A DNA stretch of 64,000 nt from the NCBI GenBank assembly GCA_000499405.2, contig HG738137.1:22733548-22797547 (forward strand). The letters run 5' to 3'. The notes below the pieces were generated by a model. The model was given only the letters and a program-made list of their open reading frames with translations. It did no database searches and was not told where the DNA came from. Positions 13,147 through 25,400 of the stretch are shown one piece after another. Positions within the stretch are counted from its first letter, which is position 1, and the number at the start of each line of letters is the position of its first letter. The position numbers were made by a program, and so were the translations under genes. This stretch comes from Onchocerca volvulus. Lineage: Eukaryota; Nematoda; Chromadorea; Rhabditida; Onchocercidae.

Positions 13147-16100
13147 AAACCAATCCGAAAATTTAAAATTAAGAGAGACATATAATCGTTTATTATAAAC
13201 TTATAATAAATGATTATATGTTTTTCAGGAATCATTTATTCATAACTAAAACACTTTCAATTATTGTAATTGAAAATATTAGTTTTTTAGCAGTAACAAT
13301 TTGTAGCAATTGTTGAAAGCACAAATTAATTCCTTGAAGTATTTGATTTTTTTTCTTTGCTATGTTTTGTTCAATTTAAACTAAAAATGAAATACAAAAT
13401 TTATTTTATTCATTATAAAACGTATGCTATGCTAGCAAAGTTGATCATTTATCGAAACTTCATTAAATTTCTAAATGAACCATTCGAACTCACAAATTTT
13501 CTGGCCTAAAGTTTTTTTTTCAATCAGTTTTATTAATCCAATAATTGGTCTCTCCTCCATTGATCATTTTTCATTTTCCAACATATGAATAATGTATATA
13601 TAACTAATATATGTAATATATATTTCATAACCATTATGTATATTAATATATATTTAATATATATATTAAAAGAAAAAATATGTATTATTTGCACAAAATA
13701 TGTAAAATATGTATTTTATGTAAATACATAGCATAAAAGATACATGCATCAAAATTATATATAACCATGCGATCATGGCTTCTAAAAGGAAAAAAAAAAT
13801 TTTAAGATAAGGCTGTTAAATAAAGAATAAATATTGCTATGAATAAATTTCGAAGTGATCTTCTGGAAAGAAAGGGAAAATGAATCGCAAAAAAAGTTCC
13901 ATTATGTTTGTTTTATTACTGTAAATACAAACCTTTGATTTTGAACTTTGATTCAATAAATGCATGATTTGATTCAATAAATTTCTGTATGGATGAAAGT
14001 TTCTATAAAAAAGAGGAAGAAAAAGTAATGCTAATAAAAGAATCAGAAAGGCATATATTTACTTAACGGGTTTTCTCGCTCATTTTACTGTTTTTCTATT
14101 CTTGGAGAAAAAAAGCACAAAATTAAGTGAGGAAGTATCAATAAAAAATATACCTTGCAAGCTGAACTAGAAAAATTGCTATGAATAGAAGGAAATTTCA
14201 AGATCGCGATAGTTAGTAATAAAAGCAATATTATCTTCAAGCTAACATAAATTAGCAGTATTATGCAAAAATTAAATTTATAAATTTAGTCATTGAATTT
14301 CTCTTCCAGCAAATCGATTAGCTGTTTGATCTGAGAAAAAAGCGAAAATCTATATTCCTCTTTAATAGGATTAATTTTTTTTTCTTTTTTCAACAAGTAT
14401 CATTCGGAGGTCAGTTGATAAGCATAATTTGAAAGGCTTAAAATCTTGTTTGAACTCTATAAAATTTTGTATAAGTCGCTTCGCTAATATATATTGCAAA
14501 GGCAGCAAGAAAAAGATAATACTTTTGATACTATTTCTTAATAATTTTTGCATTTTTATAAGATCAACAATAAATATTGTTCTAATTCGAATTAGAATAA
14601 TATTAAGAAGGAATATGAAATTTATTTAGAAACATGTTAAAGAATTCCTAATTCAAATTTTGAAGACATTTCCTTTAGAGTAAACAAATGAATCTTTGCT
14701 TTGTTATTTTTTTATCTTAACTATTTAAGATCGGAAATCGAGAAATTTGTGTAATGATGATATTTAGATCCTTAGTTCAACCATTCGAACACTTTTGATA
14801 CCGTATTTTTCTTTCTGATTCACTTGAAATCTACAATTAATAAAGGATAGATTGAGCTAAACTACGTAAATTAAACTGATGTCGGATGAAAAGAATGAGA
14901 TTTTGGCGAAGAAATATATATTTTTTGTTAAGGAAATTTAAGATGATTTTTTATGGAATTTTTTTAATTCGTTTTAATTCATTGATTATTTTAGCTTACC
15001 GGTGTTTCAACTTTGTCTTACCTAAATTTATTTCATCAAAGAGTGTTAATGAGTTTTCGATTTCTCTTCTTTCTTTTTTTTTTTTTGTAATGCCTTCCTT
15101 TCGTACTGAAATGAATATATATCCAAAAAGTTCTAAAAATGACAAGTTATTTGTAATACTTTAAGATCTAATAAAAGCATTAATATGTATTACATATCAC
15201 TGTAAGGTAAGAAATTAGTCAGAAATAAGGGATAATTTGAAATATTTTAAAAATTAGAAAAAAAAGCGTTTTGCAATAATTTCGAAAGATAAATATATAG
15301 GCGGATTAATTGTATTTAACTGGTGGATAAAGGAATGAGTCGTTGACGGTTGTGGAATTTTATAATTTAATATTAAAAAATTATTATTTATTACGGGAAA
15401 AAAAAATTAGTAAAATTCATTCAATAAATGTATATCAAATGATGATTATGGGCAAAAAAAAAACAAATGGAATCTCGTTTGAGTGGGTTTGGTTAATCTT
15501 CGTTTTGTTTTGCTGTGACGTAATCATCATAGTTTTGTTCTGTTTACTCACTTGACCCGGTTTTTGAAAAATCCCGCGTAATCTTAGATCTGTTATCTTC
15601 AGATGACCTTTAGTTGCATTTTACACTGTTCGGTTTGATGCATTAAAGAATTATTTTCCAGTATGTTGCATAATTACCCTTGCCTTGTTTACATCCCTAT
15701 ATGTTTTGAATTTCAAAATATTCTGCACAATTAAACGGATTTTATTTTATTTTTTTTAGATGAGACAAAAAATTAAATGTACTAACAGGCCTTTTTTATT
15801 GGCAGCATTGGGCAAATTGGTTAAAAAAATTTTGTTTTTTGTAAAAATGATATTTACAGTATCGAGCATAATCTATGATACAGTAGTAATCGTTATCATC
15901 GTATAAATAAAAATTAAGAAAAAATAAAAAACAATTCAAATCAAATGATGTTTATGTAATTAATAACATAAAATGAACATTTAGAAATGACAACAAAAAT
16001 TTTGTTACACAAAAAGGATAATTACTGCGCCTTTCCCGTTAGATCATAAAGCAATTAGCAACAATTAACAATTATCAGAAATACAAATATTTCCAGCAAT

Positions 16101-16587
16101 AAAGTTTGAAATGATTTATTTTTCCAAAACTATTCATAAAATTTATCAAAAAAACCTTAAACTTTATTTCCGGAATTTTATACTTTCACATACGTTAACT
16201 TTATACATACATCATTAGGTATTTCTCGATTTTTAAGTATTACTGTTTCCACAGAAAATATTCTAATCTATTAGATCTATAAATTGAATGAACATAGATT
16301 AATGGTTTAATAATTGGCTTATATACTATAATTATACTTGTATATTATGATTAAGAGCTGTAAATTTTGCTATTTATAAACTAAAAATTAAATTTTGTTG
16401 CTAAAATTTTAAGCTCTTAATCACATAAAAACAAGAAGAAATTGATGAAAAAAAAAAGAACGATAGATAGAGCATCGGTTAATTTCCCACGGAAATAATC
16501 GAAATCCGCGAATAACTTCTCATCGTTTTTGCTGACCGGTACGAAGATATATCCATAAATCTATGACTATCCATAACTAATGCATAT
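13147..16587. other. Intergenic region with AT-rich simple sequence
   Basis: No gene was recognised. A TA-rich low-complexity tract spans about 13590-13740. Short ORFs here (for example 15343-15555, +) are rich in F, I, L and K, as expected by chance from AT-rich DNA. An A run is at 16820-16838, just upstream (in + sense) of other AT-rich sequence. Confidence 0.4.
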
Positions 16588-16762
16588 CTATGCCAATAAA
16601 GCGAGTGTTATAATGATAGCAATGATAACAAAAAAGATGAAAAGTGGTGCAAGCAGATAAAAGCAACAGTTGACCCAATCCCATCTTGAATAAGTCGTCT
16701 TTCCAATTTCCATCAGATGAACTCGATCAGTGCCAACTTTATCTCTTCTTCCATTCTTCGCC
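16588..16762 (-). other. Alternative last exon B of the GTPase gene (tail anchor 2)
   Basis: Acceptor TTTAAG at 16763-16768, joining in the same phase to the donor at 18476. It encodes 57 residues: a basic leader (AKNGRRDK), then KTTYSRWDWVNCCF and a hydrophobic span of about 25 residues, then TAG at 16588-16590. Architecture matches exon A (basic lead, one span, immediate stop). The two are mutually exclusive because each ends in a stop codon. Confidence 0.6.
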
Positions 16763-19700
16763 CTTAAATTTCATTTTAGGAATTTCGAACTTTTTACTTC
16801 AAAGAGTTGCAATTTATTAGAAAAAAAAAAAAAAAAAACGAAAAACACACTTTTTTTTTAGGCTTGCGGCCTGCTATTTTTTTTATTATAAACGTTGAAC
16901 AAATTGCTGCATCAACAGAGAAAATTATTTTTCGGAAGGATTTACTATAAATTAGAATTGAAAACGGAAAAATTTAATGAATGGATCAAAAAAGAATCGA
17001 CTAACCTATTGGAATATATTTTAATACCATATACTGATAATGAAAAAAAATATTATAGAATGTTTGTGCAAAAAAATTTTTCTTTTTTTTTTTTTCTCTT
17101 GAAGCAGCAATATCAATTGTTAAATATTATTGTCATAACTGCAAACGTAATGCATTTTCATAAACTGATCAAACGAATATCGTCTTTCCAAATTACCTGA
17201 ACAATTAATTGGTTTCTAAGGAAATTTAAAATAGTTTTCATTCCAATTTAAACCATCTATTGAAATCCCGACGTGCCTAGAAACCCTAAGTTTAACTAGC
17301 ATTTGTCATAAATCTGTAATAATTTAATAATTTGAAATTATCATAAACTTCATGAGTTCCATTCGCATGAATCCCTTTATTCTAAAGCGAGACCAAACTA
17401 CCTTGAAAGATATATAAAACAAATTAAAGGTTCGGTAAAAACTAATTTCAAATTCTGCTCAGTTTCTGGTATTGTTCGTTATTGTAATTTTCTGAAAGCG
17501 AATCTTGATTGATAGTTGGTAGTTGGTAGTTGCAGTTGATAAAGCCAGTAATCATACTTCTAAAGTGTCAAAGTTGTTATGTTGTTAGATAAAGTTTATT
17601 AGAATTTCGGTGCTACCAGATAACTGAATCAAGTTTAAGTGAGTCACACTTCAACTTACACTCTATTAGCAGTAGCAAGCCTCATATTGTTACTATTCAA
17701 CATTTTTATGGCGGATAAATATATAACTTGTTGCTTTGATGAAGCCGTGATGAATAAGTATTACAACACCAGGTATATCGTACTGTTCATTCGATTATTC
17801 AAATCAATGTTGTAAGTTTTAGCAAAATCATCTCTAATTTAACAAGAATTCTTGAAAATTTCCAAAATAACGGTTAAATTTCATGTTTGATTCATTAATC
17901 GATTGGCAAAGGCTATGATTAAAAAAAAAAAAAAATCCACAGCAGCTAATAAGAGTTAAAAAATTTTAAATGCCAAAAAAAAAGTCAAAGAACGAAAATA
18001 AGCATGGCAAGTACAACACCAATTGCAATAACACAAAGAACTGGGCACCAAACAAAACAAAGCAACTTCAACAGTTTCTTTTTACGCTCAGCTGAATAAT
18101 CCTTTTTACGATTTACGACTGCTATGCTGAAAATTTATGCATTGACCGTTGTTAAAATCATTCTTGAAATATTGAAAGTTTTAAATCTTCAATTTTTTAA
18201 ATGAATCATTCCTATAATCATCGTCAGTCATTTGAATTAGAATTTGAATCAATGAGTTTCGGGAATTTTCTACTAATATTTATGTGCATGGAAATATACC
18301 AACATAACCTTATCATTACTTTATACATACATGAGCATATATTCAAGTGTTTTTAATGAATTTTAATTAAATAAAATCTATGTTATGATTAATTTGGCAA
18401 TGCATTATATTTGCATTAAAGTTTTTACTTCTTCCCACTTAATTTACTTATAATGGAAAAGAAAAAGAATGTTAACCGTGGTTCTGTTTTATATGGATGT
18501 GGTGTGAGACCTTCTTCGAGACTCAGCTGATTAACATTAAGCAATTGATTGCGTTCATTAGAAAATTTCATCCCAGCACCAGCTTTCTCTGTACCTATAA
18601 ATCGTCCGATCTTCATTAATTAATCCCATTTTAATAATTATAAAGTAACTAATATGCAAATAAGAAAATGAAATAAATAGTAACAGACAAGTTAATGTGC
18701 ATCATAGATGCATTGTTGCAAAAATTTCTCATTCTTCTTTCTTAGCAGTTTTTCTTCTCCTTATAAAAAAAAATGGTTACAAAAAATTTTCTGAAAATAT
18801 GTATTGGGGTTAAACAGAAACATAGTTGCATTTATTATTTTCTCTGTTTTTACGTTTAATGCGAATTTTTCTAATTATCTACATCTAGGATAGGCAGAAA
18901 AGAAAATCGATAGACCTAATCTTGAGAACATTTTTTAAAAAATTCCATGAAAGTTTGTTTCAATTAGTGATCTTAGCATCTTTGAGAAATTCTGTCATGG
19001 ACCCTAATGAATTTCAAAAATCATATTATTCCGACGCCACCTAAGTCACTAATTATGAACAACCGCAATCAGAATTTTGAAATTTAACTTTTCTAGGTTC
19101 TCTTTTTACCAGATTGTTTTAAATTTCCTAGATTACTTATATTTCCTATTGTAATTTGATTTCAAGTTAGTTACAGTAACACCGCGCAAAGCTTATATTT
19201 CCAGATTTTCAATCAATTTTTTCTTTCAAAACATTTATAAATACCATCTTTATCATGAATGCCCGTAATGGGCCGAACCTTCCGTTCGTTCGGTGGCACA
19301 TCATAATAGCTTAGAAGAATTTTTCGCCTGTTGTATAGATTATGGCTATTTTTCAAATTTTACAACAGCCATATGTCGTTGTACGTATTTTGCTTTTCAA
19401 TTTGCTAGCTAATATTCCGAAAGGTAGAAAAATTTTTAAAATGCTCCATAACAATAGAGCAACAATGAATAAGAAAACTATTGAAAATTTTAATTATCAA
19501 TAGAATTAACTGACTCATTATAGAATAAAGCCTTTTTATTTTATAAAATAGTTAAAAAAGAAAATAAAAAATAAAATTACGAAAATTTTGTGGAGAAATT
19601 GTTGCTGTTGTTGGACTTTCCTCAGACAAATAAATCGTTCTATCCTGAAGCTGTTCCGCCACTTCGTCATCATGTATCAATCGTCCATAATTCCTCAGTG

Positions 19701-22370
19701 GCTATAAACATTACATTTTCTAATGATTCAGTTTGAAATTTTATTAAAATAATTAATTTCATTAATTTTGCACAATATCTTTTTCATTTTATCTGTTATC
19801 ATTTAGATTATTGACATTCACTGTAATAGATTTGATCAGATAATGGCAAAATGATGCACATCAAGATTCTGCGTAAAAATTTCGGAAATTGATTTTATAA
19901 TTGCAGTTAAAATGTTCTGTTTAATATACCCATTTAATGTTGAATAAAAAATAAAGCAGCATAAAATAACTTATAAGATATAAAAATTATAATATATAAC
20001 TTGAAGTAACCACCGATTGCAAACTTTGTTCAATACTAGTTTCCAATGCCCGAGGTTGTTCAAAGCTATTATCTAACTGTCTCTGTATATCAGCGGAACT
20101 TGTAGAATGAGGTCGTTTTTTCTTTTTCATCAATAATCGTTTCAAGATCGGTGATTTAGATCGTTTCATTTCCGATGTCACCATATAATTTCTATGTTCT
20201 TGATCATTTAGTTGTTGAGAAGTGCTGCTTTGAATAGAGTTTCTGGTACTTAGAATACCGTCATCCAACCTAAAGTCCGTAAATTTCTCGATGAAATAGA
20301 AATATGATTGATACAGTACACGTAAAAAATCCCAGTTTCATATTAATGAATGCCACGAAATTGAGTGCAGTAATCATTATTTGCTTAATTTTTGGTAATC
20401 AGATAGGCATATGCAGAAGGAAAAAGAAGTTCCAAAAGAAGAAAAATATTTAAAAAACCGAACAAACCTCGTGATTACTTGTTCCGTTTGCTTAATTTGC
20501 CGATTTTTTGATGATTGTTGCTGCTGCGGTAATATGCCATAGCTTCTGGAATGCTCTGATCCACTCGATGTACGTTTAGCAATTTGTCGCTGAACTGGTG
20601 ATTTTGAATACTGAGAATGCAGAGCCTAAACAAATTATTTCGAATTGAATGAATGTTGTTAATTTTGGAAAATTCGGAAACTAAATTGAAACCATGGTTT
20701 CCAATAACTTTTTTATCATCACTTCTGAAGTTAATAACATCCATCCAATTTTGTTAGCAATATCAGAGATACATGTAATGGGAAAAATGTATCGAAAAAA
20801 GATTTACTGTTTATGGAATGGTAAGATTGTTCAGATAGTTCTAGAAAATCTTGAATACCAAGAATGTGAAAAACTTCAGGTTTTTTCAGAATTATGAAAT
20901 CCTGAATATCAGGCACATGAAGAACTTGAGACTCTTCCAGTACTCAGATAGATTATCTAAAATAATTACTTTTTGTTGTGATTCTGCGTCCATCATTGTC
21001 GATATTCGTTTTTTAATCATTGTTTTTCCTTCTTCGCCGTGATCTGATATTTGATGAAGAGCTTCAGTGCTGTATTCTGGTGGTGGAGTGCTCCTCATAT
21101 GCATATAAACTATTCCATTTTCATCTGATGGCAATTGTCGTTTCTTTAAAATTTGATTCTCTTGAGGAATATCATTGATCAGTGTCTCATGTACTTTATG
21201 CGTTGGTATTGCTGTAAAATGAAACCAACAAACACCTCAATATTTCAGTATACTAAAATGAAAAATAAATCTTGAATAGCTTCTTATTAATCAGTATTTT
21301 TAAATGCATCTCGGTATATAATCTAGTCAGTAGGTAGACTAAACAAAAGGTTTAGAATCTGACATCGGAAAGTTGTTCCGGAAATCCGATTCATGGCAGA
21401 CTTTACATTAATAATAATAGAGGATATGTTGAATAAATAACCTTAACACTCTCCATACAATCTGACAAAAATTCTCATTTATTGTAAAAGCTTTTATCAT
21501 AAAATTTCTAGCAACATTTTTTGATTAATCGACGAGAGAAAGAAAACTGAATTGTGGAAATGACCTTGAATAGCTTTTTACTAAACAGTGGATTTTAGAA
21601 TACTTAAGATGAAAATTCGGATTAATGAAAACGCTTATTAATAAATTCGATACTCTTGCCAAAATTTTGAGTATTGACATATTCTCCAGCATTTCCTTCC
21701 TTTTGAAACTCCATCATGTATGGTTTATGTGTCATCGTTTCCGGATCATAAACATATCGCTTGATCACAGGTGTTTCCGACAAATTCCAATTTTCTGTCG
21801 ATCTTTTCACACTTGTCGATTGTTGACCGGTCAATTTGATGGGAATAATCCGTTCATATGAAATATTTCTACAATAAATTCTGATTATTTTTAGACTTTA
21901 TATATGTGCAGATAAGAGTTATAAAAGTTTAGTTTATTGCTTCTTCCATCGATCAATGTTTATCATGTTAGCTTTTTGCACTGGTTAATTTATTAAGTTC
22001 GAAATAACTACGAGAAAATTTCAGAACTAATAAAATCTGCGTTATCAAGAAGTATATAAATGTTTTGTGAGAAGAAAAGGGTTACCACAAAGATAATTTG
22101 ACTTTCTTCCTTCAAAAATTATATCATATTTAATATTTTAATTTCTGTCCTTAATTTATCCCCATAATTCAAAATTGTCCATCACTATCGTTAATGATCA
22201 GAAAAAGTCAAGAAGTTCACGAAGGCGGAAGAAATTAGTCAATGATGGCTTCCTGAATCCGAAGATTGATACAACAGTAGATAAGCTCAGTAACTATCTA
22301 AGAATTTTGACTGATGATAGAAAGAAAGACAGAAACGTTCAAAATTTCCTTTATTTCAATCTCAAATCTA

Positions 22371-22421
<51 letters not shown>

Positions 22422-25400
22422 AAATATAAAATATCAACTTTTGTTTGCCGCTAGAGTTAAATGGTAAAAAAAAAAAAAAATGTTTCATATTTCTATTTAA
22501 AAAAAGTAATTTGTGTTAAAATTAGTCGAATAATAAACGAAAATAAATAAATTTCCATACTTTGTAGAGGACTGTGTATGGATAGACATATCGTTATTGA
22601 AGAAATCGTCAGTAATTTTATGCGGAGTTAAATATCGTACTTGTTCGCAGAAACGATCTAATTCACTCATTGACAAATTCCAACTTAATCTCGTCTTTTG
22701 CTTTTCCGTTTCATAATTTTCTTTGTTTTCTGTAATATTACAGAAAGGAAACATAAAAAAAAAAAAAAATCCGCTTTTAATAGCAAAGAATATAATAATA
22801 ATCAATTAATAATTGTCATTTTAATGTTAGAAATACTTTTCAGTTGATTTTTTTTTTTTTAATTATTCCAAAATTATGGCAATTTTTTTTTCTTATTCCA
22901 AGATTGTTTCTCTTTATTTCATAATTGCATAATTTCAAAATCACAGAAAACAAGAAGATAAACAAATATTGAATTTATTCTAAGCAATATGAGTAAACAA
23001 AAAGTAATCGGTAAGGAAATGTGATATGAAAAAGAAAGCGCAATGTACTTTGTATTGTAAAATTCGATATGGGAAGTATTTCACAAAAAAAAAAAAAAGT
23101 TGAAAAGAATGAAAGGGAAGGAAAGAATGTGATAAACATTTGAGCATCAGCATTTCATCAACAAATCATTTTATAAATAAAAATAAAAGTTGTTTCACAT
23201 GAATAATAATCCATCCATTTTCAAACATCATTTACCAAATAAAAAACGAAAAATTGCTCCATTGAGATCTTCGTATGGTAGTGTTTTTGCTTTGTAAATT
23301 ATGATAGGAAGCGTTATAAATCTTGGCTCGATACAAGAAGAATGCTGAAGCTGCAATCGGACGCATATGAAATGAGCCCTCAAATGAAATGGATCAAAGA
23401 GGAATGACTCAGATGGCTTGCCAAACAAAGGTAAATTTGTTTGAACTCAGAGACTGAAAATTAATCTAAAATATTTAGAAAGAAAAATTCACTGAATGAC
23501 ATTTACAATACATTTGTCACGTTTGTATGCCAAATGATTTCTTATCTTCGTTTTGATACAAATACGAAAACCATTTAGGAGAATGGTCACAGTGCCAACT
23601 ATTTATGATAAATCTGTATGTTTGTGTGCGTGCACATAAACTAGTTTATTTTTGGCGGGAGAAAGTAACGAAATCATTGAAATTTAGGCTTGAATAAATT
23701 TCAAAATTTTTTCTATATTTTTCGAAAGGTTAGACAAAATTTGAAATTAAGATCCAATTTTTTTCAAATTTTCGAAAAAAAATTTTTTTTTGACAGTGAA
23801 AATTTATCATTAACCGAATCTTAAAGAATTCCTTGCAAGTGATATTTCTCTGAATTTTCCCCTTTTCTTTTCTTCTTTCTCTCTCCCTCTCTTTTTCTTT
23901 ATTATTCATTTTTTGCCACTATTTTAAGATTTAGGTAGTAAATACTACCTGTCATTTAAATGCAAAATAGAATAAATTAAGGAATATTAAAATTTAAAAA
24001 AAAAAAAAAGGCTATCTCTCCTTTTTTCCCAACTCATCTATTCTTTTCTTTTTTTTTTGTTTTTTCTCTTACAGACTAATCAAATATATCTGTCAAAATG
24101 TTAATGTTTTCTTCAATGTTTGTGGAAAATAATTTCAGCGTATGAAACTTTTTTAATTTTACTTCCTCAATATATCATTATTTCTAGATTTTTTAAATGT
24201 TTGGGAAAGTTATTTAGAAGGTCTATTTTTCTCTTCCTTTTCAACGAACAGTGCAAATGAGGTAAGAAGGAGCAGTTCAGAAGACATACAAACTGCTGTT
24301 TTTCTTGACTTGTTTTTTTTCATAATCAGGAAAAATAAGATAAGAAAAAATAAAATCATTTTTCAAAGAAATGTTTTTAAAAACAGTAGAATCAATTACA
24401 TTCCAATGACAATGCAATGCATCAAAAAGCACGTAATGAATGTAGGAGCAAAAATCAGAAGATGTGAAAGAAAGAGTAAGAATAAATTAATCATCGGTGC
24501 TACAAAAGTATTATTTTGAATTTAATTCTGAATTTAAACTTGATTTCTGCAAATTGTTTAAACGAATCAATTTGCAAAATTAAATTAAAAATTTCTGCAA
24601 GAAAATAAGGTAGTGAATGATTCTGATCCTTCTTAAATAGACTTATATCATGTGTATCGTTGTACTCCACTATAAAACTCAGTATGTCTATATCTAATAA
24701 TGATTGATGTAAATATGTTAGTATTTAGATTTTCAATTGAGCTTCTAAAACAATTTGGAGAAGAATCTTCGAATAAAATTATTTTTGATTTTATATCGAT
24801 CACTATAAAATATTTCATCACATAGGAAGAATAGCAAAATTGTTACATACTTTTACGTGTTTTCCAACTAACTTAGCTAACAAAAAATAAAAAGTTGAGA
24901 AGCAAACATATGGGTGGGCATGATTGTTTACATAGAATGAGATGAAAATGTAATGTCAAGTGTGTTCTATAACTGAAACAACAAAAAGAAAGATTGTTGG
25001 AGAAGAAAATTTTGTTTAAACATTTAAAAACATAATTATTTTCCTTTAACGTATTGCAACGATATGCTAATATTATTTTTCTTGTGAATTATTTGTTGTA
25101 ATAACAACAACCTGTGATAACTAATTAAACAATCCATAAAACGAGAAAGTTTACTATTGATTACAAATGAAAAAATAAAGCAAAAAATTTTTTAATCTCA
25201 TTATGAAAACTTTTCTGCTTTTGAAAAGTTACGAGCGTGTTCTTAATAAATGTGAGGAAGAACTTTCAGATACTTACTCGTTTAATTAAAAATCGATCTA
25301 CTGCGTAATCACATATTGCTATTGTTCGAATAAAAGAATACGATTTTCATACTTGTTTATTTGGTGATCATAAATTGCTATTATTAGGATAAAAGAAGGA

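Noticed and set aside
15343..15555. 70-codon plus ORF with a C-terminal hydrophobic stretch
   Set aside because: Same reason: chance hydrophobic frame, with no supporting signal.
23228..23428. Minus-strand ORF with a good acceptor and GTAAAT donor inside the 3.3-kb GTPase-gene intron
   Set aside because: The flanking exons (26041 side and 22729 side) join directly in phase 1. Including this stretch either breaks the phase or adds a stop, and no family motif is seen.
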